Below are positions 20,271 through 30,105 of a stretch of DNA of 30,681 bases, in pieces. The notes beneath the pieces are model-generated. The model had not been told where the DNA came from, made no database searches, and saw nothing but the letters and a program-made list of their open reading frames with translations. The position numbers and the translations under genes were made by a program. The stretch covers positions 415,749 through 446,429 of the forward strand of contig BLXT01007322.1 in assembly GCA_019648995.1 (NCBI GenBank), written 5' to 3'. Numbering within the stretch: position 1 is the stretch's first letter; each line of letters starts with the position of its first letter. The stretch is from Plakobranchus ocellatus (lineage: Eukaryota; Mollusca; Gastropoda; Plakobranchidae).

Positions 20271-20576
20271 GTGTCCCAGAAAGTCCTGTAGGACCAATAG
20301 TAGTAGAGGATGTCGGGGTATCCGACGCCACCATTCGCTGGAGGGCACCAGAAAGCACAGGTGGCCTTGAGCTCACCTCTTACCTTATCGAGAGAAGAGA
20401 TACTCGCCATACGTCATGGATCAAGGTCGACAAGGTGGAACCCAATATCTTCACTTATTGCATTCAAAATCTCCAAGAAGGCAACGAATATGTATTCAGA
20501 GTGTACGCCGAAAACCCCGAAGGTCGGAGTTTGGCACTTGAGACCAAAGTACCCGTGATTCCTGGGAAAGCAGCAG
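20271..20576 (+). CDS. Exon Fn23, FN3 domain (slot A, unit 8), weak donor
   Basis: 102 residues. Opens S-V-P-E-S-P-V-G-P-I (split codon A from Fn22 plus GT); I-R-W-R-A-P-E-S-T-G-G-L, where T-G-G replaces D-G-G; Y-L-I-E-R-R-D-T-R-H-T-S-W; L-Q-E-G-N-E-Y-V-F-R-V-Y-A-E-N-P-E-G-R-S; closes I-P-G-K-A-A. The module end is clear from the alignment, but the donor GCAG/GTTTAT matches consensus poorly. Reading on gives 18 more codons to a TAG at 20630-20632. Acceptor AACTTCAG. Confidence 0.88.
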
Positions 20577-22197
20577 GTTTATTTGGATTTACCCCTGAAG
20601 TGTCCGAGCAGATGCCCATAGCAGTAGTGTAGCATCCGTTGTGTTGCCCCTCTATAGCTTCTCTTCCCCCCCCCCCCCTCCCCTTGCCCCTCAGAAAAAA
20701 AAATGTTGTCCTAATGTTAAAAAAAAAAAAATCTTCCACCGTTTAGATATACAGCTCCTTCCTCTTGAGACTCCACAAAGTTTCATTGAGCTTTTTTAAA
20801 TGTGACAAAAGTCGTGGTATAGGCATGTAACTTCATTTGTAATTTCTTTTAACGAACCTTTAATTGGTAACTTTCTTTTGTCTATTTTATCTTCCTTTTA
20901 AATCCAGAAAAATCTTCCTAAAAGTTAAAAAAAAATAAATCCATTCGTGTTATCCATTGCCACGGCCCCCTCTCCCCCACCCCTTAAACTCTTTCTGTCC
21001 ACCCACGCGCCTTTATTACCTGTGAAAAACTTCCCTTCTAGAATTTAGATATTTATTTTGACTACTTTACCGACATACTTGCAGATATGGTCTAGAAGCC
21101 AAGGCAATGATTATCACTTTCAAAAAGCTAGTTTACATCTGCCTGATTTTTGTTGCATTGGAAATGCATCTTAATGTGTCCCTTGTATGAAGAATACTTC
21201 ATAATCTTTTTCTTGTAGGAAGAATAATTCTTTATCTTCCTCTTGTGTGAATGAAACCTTTTAATCTTTTTAATGTAGAAAGAATACTTCACGATCATTC
21301 TCTTGTGTGACGAAGAATTCTCTATCTCCTCTGCAAAGGAAACTTTTTTCTCTTTTTCTCTTATGTGAAAACTGCTTCTCGGCCTTATTTTTTTTAAAGT
21401 TTTTTTTTTTTTTAAGATGTATTGCACATGCAAAACATGTAGCATGGCGGTCTGTTACTCTTTTCGATGCAAGTTGACTCATTATAAGCATGTTCAGAGA
21501 TAAAGCAACATCGGAAGTCAAAGCTTTTCTGTAAATCTGAAAGATTCGGATAACCTGCGATCTTTTTCATATGTTTTCAGCACTATGATATAATGTGTGA
21601 GATGTGCATGAAGCTTTGCTATAGATTTGTAGTTATGGAATGTAGTTTCTGCTCACAATATACATATTCCAAATACATGTAAATACTATTTTACTTCAAA
21701 AGCAACTGTTTACTGCACTCGTTTAACATCTATAGCCTTAGATATACACCAGAGAATTACATTCTAATCAGTTTAGAAGCATGGTTTCTTTTTTGTTTCC
21801 GTAATCTAACGTAGAATCTAGAAGTTAAAACTTTAAATTTATCAATGCATATCAAAATTGGTTTCTTTGTGCGGCTGAGATGGTAGCTGAGCCAATTGAG
21901 ATGAAAGACAATAATCTCACAATATGGTTACAACTTTAACAACATCTATTTTTAATACCGGTATTTTATTTCGTAACACTAGCTTCTCAATGTTATGCTT
22001 TGTTAACTATGACAGACTAATGGCTTTCTCAGTTTGATTCTTTTTTTTAAGCACACTGTTATAAGGAAGCGTAGTTTCAAAATGTTTTGGGCGCATGTGT
22101 GCATGAACACGTTGCATCATTATTATGAATTTAAACGCTTTTTCTGTGTGAATGCCATTTCGGGGATGCTTAATAAGAATTTTTTCTATCCAATCAG
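20577..22197. other. Second largest intron (1.6 kb)
   Basis: Starts with the weak Fn23 donor. Holds a C-run (20666-20678), A-runs, an AATAAA at 20934-20939 and a degenerate 30-base tandem repeat (21144-21383). No FN3 remnant and no convincing hidden exon. Confidence 0.8.
21144..21383. repeat. Degenerate 30-base minisatellite, about 7 to 8 units
   Basis: Units begin at 21174, 21204, 21234, 21264, 21294, 21324 and 21354 with exact 30-base spacing and a consensus like ATCTTTTTCTTGTRTGAAGA followed by ATACTTCATA. A weaker unit may start at 21144. Because 30 is a multiple of 3, a minus-strand frame stays open through it (about 21445 down to 21128) and reads as ten-residue repeats rich in K, S and Y. 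Confidence 0.85.
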
Positions 22198-22497
22198 CTG
22201 CTCCATCGGTACCAACAGGACCAATCAGATTCGAGGACGTGAAAGAAACTACGTTGTCCCTAGACTGGCTGCCGCCCAAACAAGATGGCGGCTCTCCCAT
22301 CACGGGATACATTATCAAAATGTCTGTGGACGGCGGAGATTTCGAAGAAGTGGACACAACTGGATCTCAGACTACCAAACTGAAAGTGAAAGACTTGAAG
22401 ACAGGTTCCAAGCATGTCTTCCAAGTCCTCGCCGAGAATAAAGTTGGAAGAAGCAAACCACTAGAATCTGAAAAGGTGGTTCCACAGAGGAAAGCCA
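22198..22497 (+). CDS. Exon Fn24, FN3 domain (slot B, unit 8)
   Basis: 100 residues. First B subclass: opening A-A-P-S-V-P-T-G-P-I-R-F; L-D-W-L-P-P-K-Q-D-G-G-S-P-I; M-S-V-D-G-G-D-F-E-E-V, with F for the second tryptophan and a D-G-G turn as in Fn3; K-H-V-F-Q-V-L-A-E-N-K-V-G-R-S, H-V in place of the conserved Y-x; closes V-P-Q-R-K-A. Acceptor CAATCAG after a T-run, donor GCCA/GTAAGT. Confidence 0.93.
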
Positions 22498-22841
22498 GTA
22501 AGTTGACTAGGGGAAAAAATCCATCACTAGGTGTAATGCAAGATCGGCTCAAGAAGCCATAAAACAGTAAAAGCAATATTGGATGGGAGCGTTGTGCATT
22601 CATCAGTTACTGCAAGTTAAAATTAAAACATCTGGAAAAGTGTTCACATTACAAAAGCAGTACACCTTTTCTCTATTTAAACTTTTGTTATAAAAATATT
22701 TCTCGAACAATTGATGTAAACAGAGTCAAATCGGAACCATTATAATCGGCATTAAAATTTATTATAATTTTCACGTACGAAATCTCGATGAAATATATAA
22801 ATATTTAAAATCTTGGTATGTTTTGCGATTCTTCTCTCTAG

Positions 22842-23147
22842 CCAAACCATCACAACCCAAAGGTCCTCTGTTGGTGAAAGAAGTCAACAGAACGTCTTGC
22901 ACCATTCAATGGAACCCGCCTGAAGATGATGGAGGTTCTCCTCTTAAAAACTATCTGATTGAGAAGAGAGATGCCACAAGGACCAGCTGGAGTAGGGCTG
23001 ACAAAATCTCCCCAGACATCACCACCCACTGCATCCAGAACCTCACAGAGGGCGCTGACTATTACTTCCGGGTGTTCGCCGAGAACAAGGTCGGAACGAG
23101 CGAGCCTCTTGAGATGGATAAGGCGGTGAAGATCAAGAGCCCTTATG
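22842..23147 (+). CDS. Exon Fn25, FN3 domain (slot C, unit 8)
   Basis: 102 residues. Opens T-K-P-S-Q-P-K-G-P-L-L-V; I-Q-W-N-P-P-E-D-D-G-G-S-P-L; Y-L-I-E-K-R-D-A-T-R-T-S-W; N-L-T-E-G-A-D-Y-Y-F-R-V-F-A-E-N-K-V-G-T-S; closes K-I-K-S-P-Y. Acceptor TCTCTCTAG, donor TATG/GTGAGT. Confidence 0.94.
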
Positions 23148-23625
23148 GTGAGTGGCAAGCAACGCAATCTTGATAGTGGTAGGCTTCCTGAAATATAGTG
23201 TGCACGCACTACCAGCAGGATTTTTAATTGTCGATAGCGAGTACAATATATAATTAACAAAAGTTTTAAAAGTTTGATTTGGAGTATTGCTATGGCTTTT
23301 TATCTTGGTCAAAGCAAATTAACCTTTGGTTAATGAACTTTGGAAAGATCATCGATTGCCCCAAAGTCAGAGATCCTCATAGTTGAGAACAAAGTGCAAC
23401 AACCGTATGAAGGAAAGGTGTATCTAACCTCAGAAATGCCCTTCTTTTTAGAAGAGGGACTCTGAGATTTGATACATACCATTGGTATGACCTTTTGGGA
23501 AAAAAAAAATTGAAAATGAAGGTGAACATTATGTGCAATACAAAGGCATGGATTGAAGTCCTTGAATGCATTCAAATATTACAATAAATATTATTTCTTA
23601 TGATTTAATGCGTATGTATTTTCAG

Positions 23626-23928
23626 ACAAGCCATCGGCACCAATTGGACCGATCAAAGTGTCGGATGTGAAAGAAAAGTCCGCGACACTGTCCTGGCAAG
23701 CTCCTGACTCTGACGGCGGATTGCCCCTCACTGGATATATCGTCCAGGTGAAGGAAAGCCGGAGATCAACATGGACCACATTCAGAGAGGCAACCTCAGA
23801 GGAGACAAGCATCACACTGACTGGTCTTGTGCCGGACACAGAGTACGTGGCTCAAGTAATCGCCGTCAACAAAGAAGGACAAAGTCCTGGACTAATCAGT
23901 GAACCCATCAAGCCGAAGAAAATTCTTG
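23626..23928 (+). CDS. Exon Fn26, FN3 domain (slot A, unit 9)
   Basis: 101 residues. Opens D-K-P-S-A-P-I-G-P-I-K-V; L-S-W-Q-A-P-D-S-D-G-G-L-P-L; Y-I-V-Q-V-K-E-S-R-R-S-T-W; E-Y-V-A-Q-V-I-A-V-N-K-E-G-Q-S, where A-Q-V replaces F-R-V; closes K-P-K-K-I-L. Shares K-E-S-R-R-S with Fn32. Acceptor TATTTTCAG, donor CTTG/GTACGT. Confidence 0.93.
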
Positions 23929-24284
23929 GTACGTACCTGCATTTTCAAGCAATGAATCATTCGTGTTTCGGAACACAATACCTGTTGAACCCATGTTATC
24001 ATAGATTCCTTATGAAAATAAATGAAGAGGAATGCATGAAAAGATCATCGCTAAACTAAAAACTGAAAAGCGGATTAACTTTAACTCTTTCTATTAGGAG
24101 GAAAAACTGCATTCGATTAATCATTATGTAAAACTTGGAAAATATGTCCATCGCATTTAATTATGCTGAGTAAAAAAAAAATTATCTTGAACTTTAAGTA
24201 AGAATTTTTCGATTGATGTATAACAAGGTTTTGAAGACGAAAGAGTATACATGTATATACCACTGTCTTGTTTGTGTTTGCCAG

Positions 24285-24436
24285 GTGTGCCTAGCGCGCC
24301 TCAGTCTGTCCACATCCGCAACATGGGCAAGGACAGCCTCACAGTAGAATGGTCAGCCCCAGACACTGATGGCGGCGCTCGCATCAAGAAGTATGTCGTG
24401 GAGCAATCCAAATCGGGATCGGACAAGTGGACCAAG
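24285..24436 (+). CDS. Exon Fn27a, first half of an FN3 domain (slot B, unit 9)
   Basis: Encodes residues 1-51 of Fn27. Second B subclass: opening G-V-P-S-A-P-Q-S-V-H-I-R-N-M-G; V-E-W-S-A-P-D-T-D-G-G-A-R-I; Y-V-V-E-Q-S; ends S-D-K-W-T-K. The donor CAAG/GTGGAT is off consensus and leaves phase 0. The bases AGGTGG occur at both ends of the following intron, so the exact cut is fixed only by GT..AG. First module here cut by an intron inside the fold. Confidence 0.88.
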
Positions 24437-24999
24437 GTGGATTTTTTATTTATTTTTTTTCTCGTTGCCAATTTCCTCGAAATACTAATGCAACATTTTG
24501 TTAGATATCCGTTGGGCCACGCCGTAGTAAATCATCAATGTTTATTTTCAACTCACCCCACAAATTGCTCGCATAGCGTATAGGCTGAGACAATCCTAAA
24601 AGTATAAAAGCCAGCAAGAAGCCAATATTTCTTTAATTGCATATAACAAAGTGAAAACATTTTGAAATGTACCAGACATTCATTACATAAGAAACAAAGA
24701 GTCAGGCTCTAAAGTAATGAAGCTGACTGTGGATTACAAAGACCTCAATATTTTCATATAAGTATTTTGTTTTTCTATTTAATACATCGATTATGCTGTC
24801 AGTAAGTAAATTCATGGCTTAGGAATTCATAGGATGACTTTTTGAAATACCTTTACTCTCTTTTTGACTTTCACGATAATTGAGTTTACTGATCACATTA
24901 ATCCCTCTAGTTCACTTGCATCAGTTGAGTCTAAGAAAAATCAAAGTTTGTGCTCGAAATGAAATCCCAAACAATTCTTTATTTTTTTTCTCCCGCTAG
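24437..24999. other. Phase-0 intron inside FN3 domain Fn27
   Basis: Splits the domain after the W-T-K of strand C'. Both ends carry AGGTGG, the pattern expected if an intron arose inside an unsplit W-T-K-V codon run. AT-rich, no recognised content; one cryptic in-frame exon look-alike at 24763-24801 was rejected. Confidence 0.8.
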
Positions 25000-25150
25000 G
25001 TGGCCACTGTGGACAGTTACAAGACCTTCCAGGCCGTGAGTGACCTTGAGCAGGAGGTTGAGTGGCTGTTTGCAGTCTCGGCAGTTAACGAGGTCGGAAC
25101 CAGCGAGAAAGGGGTGACCTCCAAAGCTATTAAGCTCGACAAACCAATAG
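25000..25150 (+). CDS. Exon Fn27b, second half of an FN3 domain (slot B, unit 9)
   Basis: Encodes residues 52-101: V-A-T-V-D-S-Y-K-T-F; D-L-E-Q-E-V-E-W-L-F-A-V-S-A-V-N-E-V-G-T-S, with W in place of the F-strand tyrosine; closes I-K-L-D-K-P-I. Together Fn27a and Fn27b add to 303 bases, the standard slot B length. Acceptor CCCGCTAG after a T-run; donor ATAG/GTAGGG. Confidence 0.9.
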
Positions 25151-25666
25151 GTAGGGATGAACTTGGTGTTTAAACTAAATCACTTTGTGCCATAGGTCAC
25201 TTGAATTCATCCAGCGTCGGTGAACGTAATATTTGGTTTAGTTATTTATTTCTCGGTTGCTGTTTTGTAATCTGTAGGGCATTGTTAAGATGATAGTAAT
25301 AAATGATTTCCAAGTTATGTCTTTTGTGAAAGCAATATGTTGGTTTTCTTAAGATGCTGTCATTTCTAAGAGTCAGATAAATCAGAAACGTGATTATTGT
25401 TATCGCAGTGAGCGAAACTTTCAGAGATAATAATCTGTCTCAAAACCACTAAAGTGGTTGATCGACAGCTATCAAAAGCGAACCTAAAACAACCATACCA
25501 AAACAAAATCGTGATTAGCATGCAAAGCTACTGCGTGATAGACCGCACTTACTTTTCCAATTCCATTTCTACCTCTCTGGTTTTAGTGCTCTTTGTTTTA
25601 GACAGGATTTTAAAAAAACACCCCTAGTTTCTTCATGTCCCTTTTCTTCTTCACTTTGCCCACCAG

Positions 25667-25972
25667 AGCCACCATCTCCTCCAGTTGGGCCTCTCGAATT
25701 CTCAAACATTACCAAGAAATCAGGAAGAGTTTCCTGGAAACCAAGTGTGAATGATGGGGGATCCCCGATTACCCATTACGCTGTTGAGAAGCGAGAAACG
25801 TGGAAAACAACATGGCTACCTGTAGAGCGTGTCCCCAGTGACAAGACGTCATGTGATCTCCTCCATCTGACTGAGGGACAGGAGATCTTCGTACGTGTCA
25901 TGGCAGAAAACGTTGCTGGAACATCCAAGCCGCTGGAGGGAGATAATCCATTGTTGCCCAAGTCCCCTTATG
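25667..25972 (+). CDS. Exon Fn28, FN3 domain (slot C, unit 9)
   Basis: 102 residues. Opens E-P-P-S-P-P-V-G-P-L-E-F; R-V-S-W-K-P-S-V-N-D-G-G-S-P-I; Y-A-V-E-K-R-E-T-W-K-T-T-W; L-T-E-G-Q-E-I-F-V-R-V-M-A-E-N-V-A-G-T-S; closes L-P-K-S-P-Y. The F-strand tyrosine is replaced (E-I-F-V-R-V) and the B strand reads S-G-R-V-S-W, so this is one of the more diverged modules. Acceptor GCCCACCAG, donor TATG/GTAAAC. Confidence 0.93.
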
Positions 25973-26450
25973 GTAAACTGTTCATTTGTGGATTTTGTTT
26001 TTCAATTTTGGTATTTACTTTTTGTTCCATATTCTTTTGTTTCATTCCTCTTGATATTGTGATGAAGAAAAAATAAATTGAAACCCAAACTCTCTCTCCT
26101 TTTTTACTCTTTTCAACATTTTTATCATAAACATACAAACGTAAGGATAAAAATATTCACTTCTTTTATCCTATCGTTTTATTTACAACATTCAAATGAG
26201 CTCCAGGCAGGAGACAGCTTAACATTTTGCAGGCCTTTAAAGAGGCAGCATGTTCTGCTACAGTTCCTGTTTTGGTTCTTGGAATTAAATATTGATATTT
26301 AAAAAGCCTGTATGGCCTATATTGAATCTTAAGTGTGAAAGATGATGTAAGCTCAATGACGAATTGTCAGGCTGCGCAAGATCTTTCAGCGAATCACCTG
26401 TCTCCCACAAAAGCGTCAATATTTATGTGTATATATTTATTTGATTTTAG

Positions 26451-26753
26451 ACAAACCATCGGCGCCTCAAGACCTGAAAGCCACCAATGTGACATCCAGC
26501 ACAGCCACACTCCAATGGCGGGCTCCGTCTGACACGGGTGGTCTACCCATCACTTCCTATCTGGTGGAGCGCCGCGACAAACGCTGGGGCTCATGGGTCA
26601 AGGCCGGCTCGACTAAGGGCGGGGTTACGACCTTAGACGTGACCTCTCTGCTAGAAGGGTCAGAGTACTTCTTCCGGGTATCGGCAGAGAATGAGGAAGG
26701 GTTTGGACCGGCGGTGGAGATAAGCCAAGCTGTGATGCCCGTCAAGGAACCCG
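26451..26753 (+). CDS. Exon Fn29, FN3 domain (slot A, unit 10)
   Basis: 101 residues. Opens D-K-P-S-A-P-Q-D-L-K-A-T-N-V, without G-P; L-Q-W-R-A-P-S-D-T-G-G-L-P-I, T-G-G in place of D-G-G as in Fn23; Y-L-V-E-R-R-D-K-R-W-G-S-W; L-L-E-G-S-E-Y-F-F-R-V-S-A-E-N-E-E-G-F-G; closes M-P-V-K-E-P. Acceptor TTGATTTTAG, donor CCCG/GTAGGG. Confidence 0.93.
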
Positions 26754-27371
26754 GTAGGGAGGGCTATGACAATGAATGTTTTAATATCAGAAAGTGGACG
26801 ACAATAGTCAAACCTTACTTTTTCTTACATTTTATGTAACAACCTGTCTCAGTTTTCGTGTTACATGGATGGTGATATTCGCATTTAGGTGTGTTAGTCC
26901 TCTCCTGCTCTAAATAGATGCGATTTAGAACATGATAGAAAATTTTCAAGCTATGGAACCATCTCTTGTCTTTTTTTTCTCTCTCCTTTTACTGTTTTTT
27001 TGTGTCTTTGCTATCCATCATCTTAAACAAATTTTAGAACAGAACACAGTTGAAACAAATTTGCATAAATCGAGCTGAATTCGATTCAGCTTAAATAACA
27101 TGAGATACTAATTTATTAATGCCAAGGCCAGAAATAGCAACGGTTGGATTACAAAAAAAAGAGTCAGCTGCTGAAGTTTCGACGCCAAGTTTATGCATGG
27201 AATAAGCCTATGGGTCATAAATATGGCCCATCGCCGATCATTTAAATGTACCCTTGTACAAGCACTACCTTTGTATTTTCACTTGCGTCTTCCTTTTTTA
27301 AAAAAATATACAAAGTATTTTCTCAGCAAATCTTAAATTTGAATTCTTCATCCCTATTCTGTAATCCCCAG

Positions 27372-27671
27372 TGGCCCCTGAACGTCCTGTCGGCCCAATA
27401 CGCTTCAGCTCTGTGCTAGCTACCAGTCTCACACTAGAGTGGCTTCCACCTAGAGAGGACGGTGGCGCCCCCATCACCGCATACAAGGTCGAGGTCAGCT
27501 CGAAACAGGATGTGTGGACTGAGGTCACTATAACAGATGCCAACGTCACTAAGGTCAATGTCAAAGACTTGAAGGAAGGTCAGAAGGTCTGGTTCCGGGT
27601 CACAGCCTTCAACAAGGTCGGCGCGAGCAAGCCACTAGATTCTGACTCCATCACGCCTCAGAGACAGAAAA
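27372..27671 (+). CDS. Exon Fn30, FN3 domain (slot B, unit 10)
   Basis: 100 residues. First B subclass: V-A-P-E-R-P-V-G-P-I-R-F opening; L-E-W-L-P-P-R-E-D-G-G-A-P-I; Y-K-V-E-V-S-S-K-Q-D-V-W; D-L-K-E-G-Q-K-V-W-F-R-V-T-A-F-N-K-V-G-A-S; closes T-P-Q-R-Q-K, very like Fn3/6/9. V-W-F replaces Y-x-F. Acceptor ATCCCCAG, donor AAAA/GTATGT. Confidence 0.93.
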
Positions 27672-27991
27672 GTATGTTGCTGGGAGACTGAAAAAAATGC
27701 TTTCAATCTACAAAACAATTTTCCCAAACTGATTTGTCGTTTTCATGTTTATAAGTAATTGATAATAACCAGTTACATTTGAGAAAACCCTGTTTCGTCT
27801 TATCAAAGGTTTTCGGAATAAACCAAAGTAAATTGTCAGCACTTTTTTTTTTTATTAAGATTGGTTCATATTTAAAATTCATTTTTAAAGTGAAGATAAA
27901 GTATAATATAATGAGATCTATCTCATAATCTCGAAAGCCCTGACAAACAGTTCACCTTAGCTCTGGTTGAGATAATATTCTCTTTATGTAG

Positions 27992-28297
27992 GTATTCCCA
28001 GTCCTCCTACTCGTCCAATCGAGGCCAAGGTTCTCTCACGTGACTCAGTCAGCCTCGAATGGGGTCCACCGGAAGACGATGGAGGATCTCCTATCACCGG
28101 ATATGTCGTTGAGAAGCGAGAGGCTTTGCGCATGTCATGGTCTCGAGCTGAGAAGGTCACGGGAACGGACACGAAGACAACAGTAAGGAACCTTGTGGAG
28201 GGAAGCGACTTCCTCTTCCGGGTCGCCGCTGTGAACAGAGAGGGCACAAGTGATTTCCTAGAAATGGAGAGGCCCTTGAAGGTCAAGTCACCCTACT
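27992..28297 (+). CDS. Exon Fn31, FN3 domain (slot C, unit 10)
   Basis: 102 residues. Opens S-I-P-S-P-P-T-R-P-I-E-A (R-P where most have G-P); L-E-W-G-P-P-E-D-D-G-G-S-P-I; Y-V-V-E-K-R-E-A-L-R-M-S-W; N-L-V-E-G-S-D-F-L-F-R-V-A-A-V-N-R-E-G-T-S; closes K-V-K-S-P-Y. Acceptor TTTATGTAG, donor TACT/GTGAGT. Confidence 0.93.
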
Positions 28298-28619
28298 GTG
28301 AGTTCTATTTACTTCACCTCATATTTATATTATCGTTAACTAAAAGTGGTAATATTGTTTAGTTATAGGTTTCAATGTTTCAGATATGGTTCGTGTATAA
28401 TTCTAATGATAATGACAAAAAATATGATACATTTTGACTAATATAGTGCATAACCTTTGAAGAAACACATGTGAAAATTTAGAGCAAGTAACTTTACAAT
28501 GGATCTTTTTTCAACACTTTATAAGCTTAATTTCATGCCACCTTTTTTCTACGCATCTGGTCACATTCACCACAAACTGTATGATTTTATCTTCTCGTCC
28601 ATCGTTTCACACCTTCCAG

Positions 28620-28803
28620 CTGTGCCGTCCGCCCCTGAAGGTCCCCTGAAGATCTCAGACATCACACAGGACTCCTGTGTCCTGGAGTGGAGTCCTCCCA
28701 GGACTGATGGTGGACAACCACTGCTCAACTACGCTGTGGAGATCAGGGAATCCCGCAGATCTATGTGGGGCCGAGCAGGCACTGCCAAGCCAGACAAGAC
28801 CAG
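28620..28803 (+). CDS. Exon Fn32a, first part of an FN3 domain (slot A, unit 11)
   Basis: Encodes about 61 residues: S-V-P-S-A-P-E-G-P-L-K-I; L-E-W-S-P-P-R-T-D-G-G-Q-P-L; Y-A-V-E-I-R-E-S-R-R-S-M-W; A-K-P-D-K-T. The donor CCAG/GTGAGC leaves phase 2, the only phase-2 internal junction apart from the one before the first exon. Acceptor ACCTTCCAG. Confidence 0.92.
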
Positions 28804-29181
28804 GTGAGCTCTAATGTCCTACCAGTCTGCTTTGGGGAAGATTAATTTCTTTGTTTATCTCGAGTTTGTAAAGATGAAAATGATGGCTCAATGAATATTA
28901 TTTCATAAAGATTTGATTAAAAAATGTCCTTGAAATTAGATTCTAGAACAGAAGGTTTAAACTTGACTCTTGGGCCATCTTTATAAACCTCTGTAATTAA
29001 ATGATAGACTCAGATTATTTTCTTGTTTTTCCGGAAATCTTTTTATAAAACAATTTGTCGAGTTGCAGTGGAAAAAAGTCTGTCACGTGAATAAAAGGTG
29101 TAACAATGCATAGTTAATGTTGCTATCCAAACGAACGATAGTATATTCTGTATTTCTTACATCATTATTATCTACCTCCAG

Positions 29182-29303
29182 TTTTACTGCCCGCAATCTG
29201 GTCGTCAACAATGAGTACCACTTCCGGGTCAGGGCTATCAATGCAGAAGGCGAGAGCGAACCCTTAGATGGCTCTGAGTCCATCATTCCTAAAATCAAAC
29301 AAG
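29182..29303 (+). CDS. Exon Fn32b, second part of an FN3 domain (slot A, unit 11)
   Basis: Continues the split serine codon: S-F-T-A-R-N-L-V-V-N-N-E-Y-H-F-R-V-R-A-I-N, then A-E-G-E-S-E-P-L-D-G; closes I-P-K-I-K-Q. With Fn32a the domain totals 306 bases, a standard slot A size. Acceptor CTACCTCCAG, donor CAAG/GTTAGT. Confidence 0.92.
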
Positions 29304-29644
29304 GTTAGTGCGCAACTCTTTATCTTACTTATGTTTTAACACTGATGCATAGACATTACATACAGCGTGAGCTATTTAACAAAAATGTGCAGTAGAAGAT
29401 AACGACATAAAATTTTAAGAAAACTACTTTGAATAAGACTTGGGTTTTTTTTTTATGTACAACGTATAAATATTTTGTAAACATTGACAATTTTGAAGGA
29501 AAGGAGGAGAGGAAGAGAGACAAACAGGAAGTGAGTGGGTGGGTATCCGTGATAAAGATGAAATCGTCATTACATTTTCGTTTGCTTTTGTGTCATTTCC
29601 ATCCATTCTTCCTGAAATCCGTGTTTTCTCAATCTACCCGCTAG

Positions 29645-29763
29645 ACCCACCGAGCAAGCCGGCGTCCATCAACATCCCCAAATCTCCTGCTGGAACTCTG
29701 ACAGTTGAGTGGAAACCACCGAACCGTGACGGCGGTGCAAGGGTTAAGAAATACATTGTTCAG
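29645..29763 (+). CDS. Exon Fn33a, first part of an FN3 domain (slot B, unit 11)
   Basis: Encodes residues 1-40: D-P-P-S-K-P-A-S-I-N-I-P-K-S-P; V-E-W-K-P-P-N-R-D-G-G-A-R-V-K-K-Y-I-V-Q. Second B subclass, closest to Fn27 (D-G-G-A-R-x-K-K-Y). Donor TCAG/GTGAGT, phase 0, cutting after strand C, about 11 residues earlier than in Fn27. Acceptor CCCGCTAG. Confidence 0.92.
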
Positions 29764-30105
29764 GTGAGTACATTGAAGCAACTTCAATCTTGCTCTGAGG
29801 AGATGTTGTGTTTATTCACCTCCTCAATGTTGTAAATATTGTAGCTTTTGATTTTACCATACATGACTTATGCTTACACTGCTGCTACTGTTAGAAGTAC
29901 ATGTTTACAATGTTTTCGTGGTGGGAATACTCATTACATTAACTCTTCAAACGTCACTTAGCTCCCACATTATATGCCCAACTTTAACCTGCTAGAAAGT
30001 GAAGAATAAATTTTTAATCATCCATTTTGCAAAAAAAAATATCCATTTTGCACAAAAAATACAAAAACAAACTGATTGAGTGCCTCATATCTATATGATT
30101 TCCAG
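29764..30105. other. Phase-0 intron inside Fn33
   Basis: AT-rich, with a small 21-base direct repeat (ATCCATTTTGCA..) starting at 30020 and 30041 shortly before the acceptor. Nothing else recognised. Confidence 0.8.

Noticed and set aside
24763..24801. 39-base cryptic exon (AG..GTAAGT) inside the Fn27 intron, in frame
   Set aside because: It would insert a hydrophobic stretch into the middle of the FN3 fold. It serves as a warning that such matches arise by chance.
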